Shown here in pieces: positions 43,597 through 52,193 of a stretch of DNA of 64,000 nucleotides. Origin of the DNA: Roseivivax halodurans JCM 10272 (GTDB lineage Bacteria; Pseudomonadota; Alphaproteobacteria; Rhodobacterales; Rhodobacteraceae); contig NZ_JALZ01000001.1 of assembly GCF_000521785.1 (NCBI RefSeq), forward strand, positions 248,001-312,000, given 5' to 3'. How positions within the stretch are numbered: position 1 is the first letter of the stretch; every line of letters begins with the position of its first letter. Below the pieces are notes generated by a model, which was not told the origin of the DNA, made no database searches, and worked only from the letters and a program-made list of their open reading frames with translations. Both the position numbers and the translations under genes were made by a program.

Positions 43597-43902
43597 TCAG
43601 GTGCCGGCGCGGCCGCCGGCGGCGACGAGCGCGCGCAGGCTTTCGGCGTCGTAGATCGCGGCGATGCGGGCGGCTTCGGCATCGGCCGCATCCTCGTCGC
43701 TCGGGGCCTCGACGGGGTAGGGATCGCCGCGGCGCCAGTCTTCGAGATAGGCGTCGGTTCCGGTGGCGCCGGTGGCCATGGCGGCGCGGTCGATCGCCTG
43801 CTCGAACCGTTCGGGCAAGGGCCGCTTGATGGCGCGGCGCCCCCGGCCGAGAACGATCTGCGCGGGAATGTCGCGCCAGTAGACGATGCTGACCTCGGGC
43901 AT
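43597..43902 (-). CDS. 'Virulence factor' family small protein of the one-carbon cluster
   Basis: The 101-residue product begins MPEVSIVYWRDIPAQIV and contains RFEQAIDRAAMATG and YLEDWRRGDP, the pattern of the short Virulence_fact family. Despite its name, the family in alphaproteobacteria is seen beside MetF-like and corrinoid methyltransferase genes, as here. GAGGAGG precedes ATG 43902, which I prefer over the longer arginine-rich upstream frame. It is the first gene of the minus-strand operon. Molecular function is unknown; a role as accessory to methyl transfer is inference. Confidence 0.78.
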   Translation of the reverse strand: MPEVSIVYWRDIPAQIVLGRGRRAIKRPLPERFEQAIDRAAMATGATGTDAYLEDWRRGDPYPVEAPSDEDAADAEAARIAAIYDAESLRALVAAGGRAGT

Positions 43903-44099
43903 GCGGGCCTCCTCGATCGGTTTCCCCAGCGATAGCCGAGCGAGGTTGACGCAAGGTGCCCGTTTCCGACTTTGTGCGATGCGCAGGCGACGCTGGCCCC
44001 CGGCCCGGGTCGCAACGTCGCGGGAGGGTCCGTCAGGCTTGCACGCCGATCCCCGCAAGCGTATCGTGAATTCAAGTTGATATCGGAAAGGCGCAAGTC

Positions 44100-45212
44100 A
44101 TGGCGCCAGAGCGTCCCGGAGGTGCGGGCGCTTTCCCGAAACCGGTCGAGAGCCCCGCGCCCGCCAAGCCGGATCCGAGCGAGCTCTATGCAGCGCTGGA
44201 TCTCGGTACAAACAGTTGTCGCATGCTGATTGCCCAGCCGAAGGGCAGCCAGTTTCACGTCGTCGACAGCTTCTCGAAATCGGTGCAGCTCGGCCACGGG
44301 CTCGAGCGTACCGGTCGGCTGTCCCGCGCCTCGATGGGCCGGACGGTGGCGGCCCTTCGTGTGTGCCAGCAGAAGATCAAGCGGCATCGCGTGCGCCGGA
44401 TGCGGCTCGTCGCTACGGAAGCGTGCCGGCGGGCTCAGAACGCGCGCGCCTTCATGCGGCATGTGGAGCGCGAGACCGGGCTCACACTCGAGATCATCCA
44501 GCCCGAGGAGGAGGCGCGGCTCGCGGTCATCTCCTGCGCGCCACTCGTCTCGACCAAGACCGAGCAGCTGCTTGTCGTCGATATCGGCGGCGGGTCGACC
44601 GAGCTCGTCTGGATCGACCTCTCCTCGGTGCCGCACCGTGACCGGCCGAAGGCGATCATGCGGCTGCATGCAGGGTTCCATTCGGCTGAAACCCCGTTCC
44701 CGGCGGCCAAGGTCGTGGACTGGATCAGCGTTCCGCTCGGCGTCGCGACGCTGCGGGACCAGTTCTCGGACGTGGAGGACGACGCGGCGCGCTATGCGCT
44801 GATGTCGTGGTTCTTCGAGGAGAACCTCGCCGAGTTCGCGCCCTACAAGGACGAGCAGGAGCGGGCGGGCTTCCAGATCGTCGGCACCAGCGGCACCGTG
44901 ACCACGGTCGCGGCGTCGCATCTGGGGCTCAAGCGCTACGACCGCACCAAGGTCGACGGGCTGCGCATGACCTCGGACCAGATCGAGACGGTGATCCGCG
45001 ACTACCTCGAGATGGGGCCGGCGGGCCGGCGGCGCGATCCGCGCATCGGCCAGGACCGGCAGGCGCTGATCATGTCGGGGGCGGCGATCCTTCAGGCGCT
45101 GCTGCGCTGCTGGCCCACGGACCGGCTGTCGGTCGCCGACCGCGGCTTGCGCGAGGGCCTGCTCTACGCGCAGATGTCGGCGGACGGGGTGCTCGAGGAC
45201 GGGCCGTTCTGA
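44100..45212 (+). CDS. Ppx/GppA-family exopolyphosphatase/pppGpp phosphohydrolase
   Basis: A 370-residue actin-like ATPase-fold phosphatase. Conserved blocks are [14 protein letters not shown] (phosphate 1), [36 protein letters not shown] (phosphate 2) and [13 protein letters not shown] (adenosine-side motif). Members cleave polyphosphate or pppGpp in the cytoplasm. An N-terminal extension of about 25 proline-rich residues precedes the fold. GGAAAGG lies upstream of ATG 44100. It is followed by rlmE on the same strand, a pairing seen in other Rhodobacteraceae. Confidence 0.9.
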   Translation: MAPERPGGAGAFPKPVESPAPAKPDPSELYAALDLGTNSCRMLIAQPKGSQFHVVDSFSKSVQLGHGLERTGRLSRASMGRTVAALRVCQQKIKRHRVRRMRLVATEACRRAQNARAFMRHVERETGLTLEIIQPEEEARLAVISCAPLVSTKTEQLLVVDIGGGSTELVWIDLSSVPHRDRPKAIMRLHAGFHSAETPFPAAKVVDWISVPLGVATLRDQFSDVEDDAARYALMSWFFEENLAEFAPYKDEQERAGFQIVGTSGTVTTVAASHLGLKRYDRTKVDGLRMTSDQIETVIRDYLEMGPAGRRRDPRIGQDRQALIMSGAAILQALLRCWPTDRLSVADRGLREGLLYAQMSADGVLEDGPF

Positions 45213-45229
45213 GGGATGGGCGCGGCGGA

Positions 45230-45277
45230 GCGAGGGCTCTGCCCTCGCGCTCCCGGAGTATTTTTGCCAAGAAGAAG
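45230..45277 (+). repeat. Intergenic hairpin repeat, copy 3
   Basis: GCGAGGGC/GCCCTCGC with loop TCT is followed by GCTCCCGGAGTATTTTTGCC and AAGAAGAAG. It is nearly identical to the element at 28501 and lies between the Ppx/GppA and rlmE genes. Confidence 0.8.
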
Positions 45278-45337
45278 ACAGGACCGGTCCGGACGGCGCG
45301 AGGCGCCCGGAACGTTGCGCAAGAACGAGGTGGGGCG

Positions 45338-46090
45338 ATGGCGAAGAAGCCGGACGGCAGGAACAATTCCGGGCGGGGGCAGCGGGATCTGTTCGTGAAG
45401 GTGAAGACGGCGCGCGGGCGCAAGCCTTCGTCGACGCGGTGGCTGCAGAGGCAGCTCAACGATCCTTACGTCAAACGCGCGAAGGCGGAGGGGTACCGCG
45501 GGCGTGCGGCCTACAAGATCCTCGAGCTCGACGACAGGTACCGGTTCCTCGTGCCGGGCGCGCGGGTCGTCGACCTCGGCTGCGCGCCGGGCGGGTGGTG
45601 CCAGGTTGCGGTCCTTCGCGTGAACGCGCTCGGGCAGAAGGCGGGCAAGGCGGAAGGCCGAGTGCTGGGGGTCGATCTTCAGGAGGTCGAGCCGGTGCAG
45701 GGCGCGGAGATCCACCAGCTCGATTTCATGGATGATGGCGCGGACGAGCGGGTCAAGGCCTGGCTCGGCGGCTCGGCGGACGTGGTGATGTCGGACATGG
45801 CGGCGGCTTCGTCGGGGCACAAGCAGACCGACCATCTGCGGATCGTCGCGCTCTGCGAGGCGGCGGCGGAGTTCGCTTTCGACGTGCTGGAGCCGGGCGG
45901 GACCTTCGTCGCCAAGGTTCTGGCGGGGGGCGCGGAGACTGGGCTGCAGACGCTCCTCAAGAAGCGCTTCGACAAGGTCGCCAACGTCAAGCCGCCGGCC
46001 TCGCGTCAGGATTCCTCGGAGAAGTTCGTGGTGGCGACGGGGTTCCGCGGGCGGGCCGTGCCGCCGGCGGACGAGGAGGAGGAGGCGTGA
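45338..46090 (+). CDS. rlmE: 23S rRNA (uridine-2'-O)-methyltransferase RlmE
   Basis: RlmE (FtsJ/RrmJ) methylates the 2'-OH of U2552 in the A loop of 23S rRNA using SAM. The K-D-K-E tetrad is visible: Lys in [12 protein letters not shown], Asp in VVMSDMAA, Lys in FVAKVLAGG and Glu in [11 protein letters not shown]. The SAM loop is [12 protein letters not shown] basic N-terminal extension of about 45 residues ([18 protein letters not shown]) is usual in alphaproteobacteria. GAGGTGGGG precedes ATG 45338. Its stop overlaps the next gene. Confidence 0.94.
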   Translation: MAKKPDGRNNSGRGQRDLFVKVKTARGRKPSSTRWLQRQLNDPYVKRAKAEGYRGRAAYKILELDDRYRFLVPGARVVDLGCAPGGWCQVAVLRVNALGQKAGKAEGRVLGVDLQEVEPVQGAEIHQLDFMDDGADERVKAWLGGSADVVMSDMAAASSGHKQTDHLRIVALCEAAAEFAFDVLEPGGTFVAKVLAGGAETGLQTLLKKRFDKVANVKPPASRQDSSEKFVVATGFRGRAVPPADEEEEA

Positions 46091-46530
46091 AGCGCGTTCT
46101 GATTTGCCTCGCGCTCGCGGGATGCGGCGCTGCCCCCGCGCCGGACACGCCGGCCACCCTGCGCGATCCTGCGGCCCCGGTCGGCGCGCAGATGGACGTG
46201 ACGGCAGACCGGCTCCACGGGGAATGGCGGATCGTCGAGGGGGCGGGTGTGCCTCCGGGCGCCTCGGTCAGCATCGCGCCGGGCTGCATCGTGATCGCGG
46301 GAGACAGCTCGGATCTGGTCGAGGTGGCGCCGGGGCGGTTCTCCGCGGACGGCGCACCGCTCTGGGTGCACTGGCTTGATGCCGATGCGCGGACGGTCGC
46401 GATGGGCGATCCCGGCGGCGGGCGGGTCTTCGTCCTCGACCGCACCGGCGCTCCTGGCGAGCGGCTGATCGCGGCCCGCGAGATCCTCGACTGGTACGGC
46501 TACGACCTCGCCGCCCTGCGGGGCTCGTGA
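46087..46530 (+). CDS. Small predicted lipoprotein of unknown function
   Basis: The product begins with a short lipoprotein signal, [13 protein letters not shown], in which LALAGC is the lipobox, followed by a proline/alanine linker. The 130-residue mature domain has beta-strand-like blocks ([49 protein letters not shown]) reminiscent of small META- or lipocalin-like domains. I do not recognise the family with certainty. The GTG start overlaps the rlmE stop by 4 bp after GGAGGAGGAGG, and the 3' end overlaps the convergent betI gene by 31 bp. Confidence 0.7.
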   Translation: MKRVLICLALAGCGAAPAPDTPATLRDPAAPVGAQMDVTADRLHGEWRIVEGAGVPPGASVSIAPGCIVIAGDSSDLVEVAPGRFSADGAPLWVHWLDADARTVAMGDPGGGRVFVLDRTGAPGERLIAAREILDWYGYDLAALRGS

Positions 46531-47102
46531 CACTCGGTGGCGACAAGGGCTGCGTCGAGCGCGGCGCGGACCTCGTCCGCCGCGGCACCGGCATCCACAT
46601 CGTGGCGGGTGAGCGCGAAGCGCAGGTAGAGCCCGTCGATCAGCGCCGCCAGGCGCCGCGCGATCGACTCGGCCGACGCGCCGGCAAGGGGGCGCAGATC
46701 GTGCATCAGGTTCGAATGCAGCCGTCGGTGATAGAGCGCCAGGAGCCGCGCCGCCTCGCCGGAGGACTGGGCGAGGACATAGAAATTGAGCCAGGCCGCG
46801 ACCGCCCCGTCCCTGAAATGGCTGTCGGCGAAATTCGCGTCGATCACCGCGTCGAGCCTCTGCCTCGGGCCGGACGCGGCACCGAGCGCCGCGCGGACGT
46901 CGCGGCCGTAATCGCGCAGGATCGTGCGCATCGCGGCGAGGAACAGGGCCTCCTTGTCGCCGAAATAGTGGAAGGCGAGACCCGGCGAGACCCCGGCGCG
47001 TTTCGCGATCTGACCGACGGTCACGCCGAGCGTGCCGCGTTCGCCGATCTCGCGGATCGTGGCGGCGATCAGATCCCGGCGGCGGGTCAGCTCCTTGCTC
47101 AT
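46500..47102 (-). CDS. betI: TetR-family repressor BetI (choline-responsive)
   Basis: A TetR-type repressor of 200 residues. The N-terminal helix-turn-helix has RRRDLIAATIREIGERGTLG and VGQIAKRAGVSPGLAFHYFGDKEAL, which matches BetI closely. The C-terminal ligand domain contains WLNFYVLAQSSGEAARLLALYHRRLHSNL-type helices, where choline-binding aromatic residues occur. It is divergent from choW-choV, and the gap holds an ATTGAC-N2-GTCAAT palindrome, its probable operator. Choline should release repression. No betA/betB/betC genes are in the window. Confidence 0.88.
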   Translation of the reverse strand: MSKELTRRRDLIAATIREIGERGTLGVTVGQIAKRAGVSPGLAFHYFGDKEALFLAAMRTILRDYGRDVRAALGAASGPRQRLDAVIDANFADSHFRDGAVAAWLNFYVLAQSSGEAARLLALYHRRLHSNLMHDLRPLAGASAESIARRLAALIDGLYLRFALTRHDVDAGAAADEVRAALDAALVATECHEPRRAARS

Positions 47103-47158
47103 GGCTCTGGAAACCTTGGGAAGTATTCGGTTGCAGGATCGAGTCTAGTAGATCATTA

Positions 47159-47172
47159 ATTGACCCGTCAAT
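47159..47172. promoter_or_regulatory. Probable BetI operator
   Basis: ATTGAC-CC-GTCAAT is a perfect inverted repeat, extended imperfectly by flanking TTA/CAA. It sits between betI and choW, 57 bp upstream of the betI start and 67 bp upstream of the choW start, and resembles the ATTGA/TCAAT pattern reported for BetI sites. Confidence 0.65.
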
Positions 47173-47238
47173 CAATTTTGCCGCGCCTTCGCGTCACATC
47201 CGCGTTGGCCCGGGCCAACACGGAAGGGGACGCGAGAG

Positions 47239-48078
47239 ATGCTGGACTGGCTCACATCGTACAAGATCCCCGTGGGAGACGCCGCGGAGGTGATCTTCGA
47301 CGGGATCCGGACCTATGGCGGATGGCTGCTCGACGGGGCGGCCGTCGCGATGGAGGCGCTGATCGACGGCGTGCTCTGGGTCATGGAGACGCCGCATCCC
47401 TTCATCGTCATCGCGGTCTTCGTCGCGATCGCCTATGCGCTGCAGCGCAGCTGGAAGGTGGCGCTCTTCGTCGCGCTCGGGTTCCTCTTCATCCTCAATC
47501 AGGGCTATTGGGAGGAGACGCTCGAGAGCCTGACGCTGGTTCTCTCGGCCTGCGTCGTCTGCATGGGCATCGGCGTGCCGATCGGCATCGCCGCGGCGCA
47601 TCGGCCGAAGCTCTATACGGCGATCCGGCCCGTGCTCGACCTGATGCAGACGCTGCCGACCTTCGTCTACCTGATCCCGGCCATCGTGTTCTTCGGCATC
47701 GGCATGGTGCCGGGGCTCATGGCGACGGTGATCTTCGTCGTGCCCGCGCCGATCCGCCTGACCTATCTCGGTGTCTCCTCGACGCCGCAGCCGCTTCTCG
47801 AGGCGGCGCGCGCCTTCGGCGCGACGGGCAGCCAGGTGCTCTGGAAGGTGGAGATGCCGAGCGCCTTCCCGCAGATCATGGCGGGGCTCAACCAGACCAT
47901 CATGCTGTCGCTGTCGATGGTTGTGATCGCGGCGCTCGTGGGTGCCGACGGGCTCGGCGTGCCGGTGGTGAGGGCGCTCAACCAGGTGAACACGGCACTC
48001 GGTTTCGAGAGCGGCTTCGTGATCGTCGTCGTCGCCATCATGCTCGACCGGATCCTGAACGTGGGAGCGCGCAAATGA
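47239..48078 (+). CDS. choW: Choline/betaine ABC transporter permease ChoW
   Basis: The inner-membrane subunit of an osmoprotectant/choline importer of the ProW/ChoW type. The 279-residue protein has an N-terminal segment with amphipathic helices (WLTSYKIPVGDAAEVIFDGI) and then a BPD_transp_1 domain with QTLPTFVYLIPAIVFFGIG and the EAA loop EAARAFGATGSQVLWKVEMP. GGAAGGGGACG precedes ATG 47239. It overlaps choV by ATGA and is controlled by the divergent betI. Confidence 0.92.
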   Translation: MLDWLTSYKIPVGDAAEVIFDGIRTYGGWLLDGAAVAMEALIDGVLWVMETPHPFIVIAVFVAIAYALQRSWKVALFVALGFLFILNQGYWEETLESLTLVLSACVVCMGIGVPIGIAAAHRPKLYTAIRPVLDLMQTLPTFVYLIPAIVFFGIGMVPGLMATVIFVVPAPIRLTYLGVSSTPQPLLEAARAFGATGSQVLWKVEMPSAFPQIMAGLNQTIMLSLSMVVIAALVGADGLGVPVVRALNQVNTALGFESGFVIVVVAIMLDRILNVGARK

Positions 48079-49106
48079 GCACCGCCGTGAAAATCGACAA
48101 CGTCTCCATCGTCTTCGGAGACGAACCGAAATCCGCCCTGCCGCTGATGGACGAGGGCCTCGACCGCGCCACGATCCAGAAGAGGACCGACCAGGTGCTC
48201 GGCGTGCACGACTGCTCGGTCGATGTGCAGGCCGGAGAGATCCTCGTCCTCATGGGCCTCTCGGGATCGGGCAAGTCGACCCTGCTGCGGGCGGTGAACG
48301 GGCTGAACCCCGTGGTGCGGGGCTCGGTCACCGTCAACGACAACGACTGGTCCTGCAACGTCACCACCGCGAGCGACGAGGACCTGCGCACGGTGCGCCG
48401 CGAATGCGTGGCGATGGTGTTCCAGCAGTTCGGGCTCCTGCCGTGGCGGAGCGTGCGCGAGAATGTCGGGCTCGGGCTCGAGCTTGCGGGCGTGCCGAAG
48501 GCGGAGCGGGGCGAGCGCGTCGAGCGGCAGCTCGGACTCGTCGGTCTCGACGGCTGGGGCGACCGCAAGGTGGCGGAGCTCTCGGGCGGCATGCAGCAAC
48601 GCGTGGGCCTCGCCCGCGCCTTTGCCACGGACGCGCCGATTCTCCTGATGGATGAGCCGTTCTCTGCGCTGGACCCACTCATCCGCACCAAGCTGCAGGA
48701 CGAGCTCCTGGAGCTTCAGCGCGAGATGCAGAAGACCATCATCTTCGTCAGCCACGATCTCGACGAGGCGTTCAAGATCGGCAACTGCATCGCCATCATG
48801 GAAGGCGGGCGGATCGTCCAGTGCGGCCGGCCGGAAGACATTTATGCCCATCCGGCAAACGATTACGTGGCGGAGTTCGTGGCCCACATGAACCCGCTCG
48901 GCGTGCTGCGGGCGCGCGACGTGATGGAGCCTGCGGCCGGCACGCCCGAGCACACGGTCGATGCCAATTGCCCTGTCGCGGACGTCATGGCGAGGCTCAC
49001 CGAAGCCGGCGGACCGGTCGCGGTCGAGGAAGCCGGGCGGATCATCGGCCAGGTGAGCTCGGCCGGGATCGTGAAGCACCTCGCAGGGCCCGGCGCGGGC
49101 GGCTGA
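48075..49106 (+). CDS. choV: Choline/betaine ABC transporter ATP-binding protein ChoV
   Basis: The ATPase subunit of the ChoVW transporter. It has Walker A GLSGSGKST, the Q-loop VFQQFGLLPWRSVRENV (typical of ProV/ChoV), signature LSGGMQQRVGLARAF and Walker B ILLMDEPFSALDPLIR. The C-terminal extension (about 275-343) is a shortened CBS-like regulatory domain (ARDVMEPAAG, VADVMARLTEAGGPVAV). The ATG overlaps the choW stop codon. No choX binding-protein gene follows; the next gene is an M20 peptidase on the opposite strand. Confidence 0.92.
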   Translation: MSTAVKIDNVSIVFGDEPKSALPLMDEGLDRATIQKRTDQVLGVHDCSVDVQAGEILVLMGLSGSGKSTLLRAVNGLNPVVRGSVTVNDNDWSCNVTTASDEDLRTVRRECVAMVFQQFGLLPWRSVRENVGLGLELAGVPKAERGERVERQLGLVGLDGWGDRKVAELSGGMQQRVGLARAFATDAPILLMDEPFSALDPLIRTKLQDELLELQREMQKTIIFVSHDLDEAFKIGNCIAIMEGGRIVQCGRPEDIYAHPANDYVAEFVAHMNPLGVLRARDVMEPAAGTPEHTVDANCPVADVMARLTEAGGPVAVEEAGRIIGQVSSAGIVKHLAGPGAGG

Positions 49107-49166
49107 GCCGCAGGCCGGCCCCCTCGTCATTCCCGGGGCGCGGCGATCCCGCGCCCCCGGCGACGC

Positions 49167-50537
49167 TCAGGTCAGCGCGTCGAGGATGCGCGCCCAGCTG
49201 CGGATCCCGCGATGGAAGCTCTCGAGATCGTATTTCTCGTTCGGGGAATGGATCTGGTCGTCTTCCTTGGCAAAGCCGATCAGCATCGCGTCCATGTCGA
49301 GGATCGACTTGAAGTAGCCCGCGACCGGGATGGACCCGCCGGCGCCGACATAGGCGGCCTCCTGCGGCCATTCGAGGCTGAGCGCCTGCCGTGCCTGCTC
49401 GAAGGCCGGGTGATCTGTCGCCATGACCGATGCGGGCGAGGCGCCGTGCGCCTCGAACTCGACCTTGCAATCCTCGGGCACCTGCGTTCGCACCCAGTCG
49501 CGGAAGCTCTCGCGGATCGCGTGCGGGTCCTGTTCGCCGACGAGGCGGAAGCTGACCTTGGCCGAGGCGCGCGACGGCAGCACCGTCTTGAAGCCGTCGC
49601 CGGTATAGCCGCCGATGATGCCGTTGATCTCGCCGGTGGGGCGCGACCAGATCATCTCGAGCGGGGTGCGGTCCTGTTCGCCTGCCGGAGTGGCGAGCCC
49701 GACGCCGCCGAGGAAGGCCGCGTGATCGAAGCCGAGCCCCTCCCATTGCTGCCGCAGGCCCGGGTCGAGGTCCGGCACGCCGTCGTAGAAGCCCGGCACG
49801 ACAACGCGGCCGCTCTCGTCGTGCAGCCCGCCGAGGATCCGCGTCAGCACGCGGATCGGGTTCATCGCCGCGCCTCCGAAGAAGCCCGAATGCAGGTCCT
49901 TCGTTGCGCCGGTGATGGTGATCTCCTCACCCAGAAGACCGCGCAGCATCGTCACGATCGCCGGTGTCTCGGCGTCGAAGAGGCCGGTGTCGCAGATGAG
50001 CGCGACGTCCGCCTTCAGCTCCTCGGCGTTCTCCTTGAGGAACGGCACCAGCGAGGGCGAGCCCGATTCCTCCTCGCCTTCGAGGAAGAAGGTGATGCGG
50101 CAGGGCATGCGGCCGGTCTCGGCGTGAAAGGCGCGGCAGGCCTCGATGAAGGTCATCAGCTGACCCTTGTCGTCCGACGCCCCACGGGCGCGGATCACGC
50201 GGCCCTTGTCCGTATCCTCCATCGCCGGATCGAACGGGTCGCGGTCCCAGAGTTCGAGCGGGTCCACAGGCTGGACGTCGTAATGGCCGTAGAACAGCAC
50301 GTGGGGCCCGTCGCCGTCCACATGGCCCACGACCATCGGATGCTTCGGGGTCTCACGCAGCGAGGCGTCGACACCCATCGAGGTGAGATCCTGGACCAGC
50401 CATTCCGCCGCCCGGCGGCATTCCGGCGCGTATTTCGGATCGGTCGAGATCGAGGGCACGCGCAAGAGGTCGAAGAGGCGCTCGGTGGCGTTCGGCAGAT
50501 CGGCGTCGATGCGGGATAGGACGGCGTCGAGCGACAT
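49167..50537 (-). CDS. M20-family metallopeptidase (dipeptidase)
   Basis: A 456-residue zinc peptidase of the M20 (CNDP-like) family. Metal-binding motifs are GHYDVQP (His and Asp near residue 88), GASDDKGQL (bridging Asp near 120), EGEEESGSP (catalytic and ligand Glu near 155), ICDTG and the C-terminal SPNEKYDLESFHRG (His ligand). A dimerisation lid lies between about residues 215 and 370. AGGAGA precedes ATG 50537. The enzyme probably hydrolyses cytoplasmic dipeptides or N-acylated amino acids; nothing in the context fixes the substrate. Confidence 0.9.
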   Translation of the reverse strand: MSLDAVLSRIDADLPNATERLFDLLRVPSISTDPKYAPECRRAAEWLVQDLTSMGVDASLRETPKHPMVVGHVDGDGPHVLFYGHYDVQPVDPLELWDRDPFDPAMEDTDKGRVIRARGASDDKGQLMTFIEACRAFHAETGRMPCRITFFLEGEEESGSPSLVPFLKENAEELKADVALICDTGLFDAETPAIVTMLRGLLGEEITITGATKDLHSGFFGGAAMNPIRVLTRILGGLHDESGRVVVPGFYDGVPDLDPGLRQQWEGLGFDHAAFLGGVGLATPAGEQDRTPLEMIWSRPTGEINGIIGGYTGDGFKTVLPSRASAKVSFRLVGEQDPHAIRESFRDWVRTQVPEDCKVEFEAHGASPASVMATDHPAFEQARQALSLEWPQEAAYVGAGGSIPVAGYFKSILDMDAMLIGFAKEDDQIHSPNEKYDLESFHRGIRSWARILDALT

Positions 50538-50673
50538 GGGTGTCTCCTGTGATCGTTTGATCCTTAGGTACCAGCGCGCGCGACCGTGTCCAGCCGGGCG
50601 CGCGGGACTTGCCCGGTGGAAAGATGCGAATGTACCGATTACATCCAATGTTTCCGATGCGCGTCGCGGCCCC

Positions 50674-50687
50674 TTGATGTGGATCAA
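50674..50687. promoter_or_regulatory. Perfect FNR-type box upstream of hemA
   Basis: TTGAT-GTGG-ATCAA matches the FNR/FnrL consensus TTGAT-N4-ATCAA exactly. It lies 138 bp upstream of the hemA GTG, so oxygen-dependent control of haem synthesis is likely. It also lies 136 bp upstream of the divergent peptidase start. Confidence 0.75.
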
Positions 50688-50824
50688 AGCTGCGACCAAC
50701 CGTCATGGGTTAGGCGGTTGTTCGGAGCTTTGTGGCTCTATATGCATCGGGAACGCGGCGGAAGCGTGCTTGTGGAGGAGCGGGTCCGGCAATCCCGCGG
50801 GGTAAAGACCAAGGAGACGAGAGC

Positions 50825-52048
50825 GTGGACTACAACGCCGAGCTGGACCGAGCCATCGACCGCCTTTACGAAGAAGGACGGTACCGCACGTTCATCGACA
50901 TCGAACGCAAGCGCGGCCAGTTCCCCCACGCCACCTGGCGCAAGCCGGACGGATCCGAGCAGCCGATCACGGTCTGGTGCGGCAACGACTATCTAGGGAT
51001 GGGTCAGCATCCGGTGGTGCTCGAGGCGATGCACGAGGCGGTGGATGCCACCGGTGCAGGCTCTGGCGGCACGCGGAACATCTCGGGCACGACGGTCTAC
51101 CACAAGCGTCTCGAGGCAGAGCTTGCCGACCTGCACGGCAAGGAGGCGGCGCTCGTCTTCACCTCGGCCTACATCGCCAACGACGCGACGCTTTCGACGC
51201 TGCCGAAGCTCTTCCCGGGCCTGATCATCTATTCCGACGCACGGAACCACGCCTCGATGATCGAGGGCGTGCGCCGCAACGGCGGTGCCAAGCGCATCTT
51301 CCGGCACAACGACGTCGCTCACCTGCGCGAGCTGCTCGAGGCCGACGATCCTTCGGCGCCCAAGCTCATCGCCTTCGAGTCGGTCTATTCGATGGACGGC
51401 GATTTCGGCCCGATCGAGGCGATCTGCGATCTCGCTGACGAGTTCGGCGCGCTGACCTATATCGACGAGGTTCACGCGGTCGGCATGTATGGGCCGCGCG
51501 GGGCAGGGGTGGCCGAGCGCGACCGCCTGATGCACCGGCTCGACATCGTCAACGGCACGCTCGCGAAGGCCTATGGCGTGATGGGCGGCTACATCGCGGC
51601 GTCGGCCAAGATGTGCGACGCCGTGCGGTCCTACGCGCCGGGCTTCATCTTCACCACGTCGCTGCCGCCGGCCGTCGCCGCCGGCGCCGCCGCGTCGGTG
51701 GCGCATCTCAAGCGCGATCGCGACCTGCGGCAGCTTCATCAGGAGCGGGCGAAGATCCTCAAGACACGCCTCAAGGGCATGGGTCTGCCGCTGATCGACC
51801 ACGGCAGCCACATCGTGCCGGTGATCGTCGGCGATCCGGTGCACACCAAGGCGCTCTCGGACATGCTGCTCGACGGCTACGGGATCTACGTGCAGCCGAT
51901 CAACTTCCCGACCGTTCCCCGCGGCACGGAAAGGTTGCGCTTCACCCCGTCGCCGGTGCACGGCCCGGACGAGATGGACCGGCTCGTGAGCGCCATGGAC
52001 GAGCTCTGGTCCCATTGCGCGCTGAATCGCGCCGAACTCTCCGCCTAA
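50825..52048 (+). CDS. hemA: 5-aminolevulinate synthase
   Basis: This PLP enzyme condenses glycine with succinyl-CoA to 5-aminolevulinate, the first step of haem (and, where present, bacteriochlorophyll) synthesis by the C4 pathway of alphaproteobacteria. It shows the glycine-rich [36 protein letters not shown] for the PLP ring Asp, and the PLP lysine in [13 protein letters not shown]. The length of 407 residues is typical. The GTG start has a strong AAGGAGA at ideal spacing. The perfect FNR-type box upstream suggests FnrL control, as known for hemA in Rhodobacter. Confidence 0.95.
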   Translation: MDYNAELDRAIDRLYEEGRYRTFIDIERKRGQFPHATWRKPDGSEQPITVWCGNDYLGMGQHPVVLEAMHEAVDATGAGSGGTRNISGTTVYHKRLEAELADLHGKEAALVFTSAYIANDATLSTLPKLFPGLIIYSDARNHASMIEGVRRNGGAKRIFRHNDVAHLRELLEADDPSAPKLIAFESVYSMDGDFGPIEAICDLADEFGALTYIDEVHAVGMYGPRGAGVAERDRLMHRLDIVNGTLAKAYGVMGGYIAASAKMCDAVRSYAPGFIFTTSLPPAVAAGAAASVAHLKRDRDLRQLHQERAKILKTRLKGMGLPLIDHGSHIVPVIVGDPVHTKALSDMLLDGYGIYVQPINFPTVPRGTERLRFTPSPVHGPDEMDRLVSAMDELWSHCALNRAELSA

Positions 52049-52193
52049 TTGCGATAAACGCTGTCGATTTGCTTGTTATGTGTTAGCTTGCCTCTGATAA
52101 GGAGCGTGACACGACTCGGGAAATCGCCCTGAGTCGATCGATACGCGCTCTCCAGGGCATGGGACGCAGGACGGTGAAATCGAGGCAGCCGCT

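Noticed and set aside
43257-44921. 554-codon minus-strand frame overlapping the MetF-like and Ppx/GppA genes
   Set aside because: It contradicts three well-supported genes and shows no domain; it is a high-GC shadow frame.
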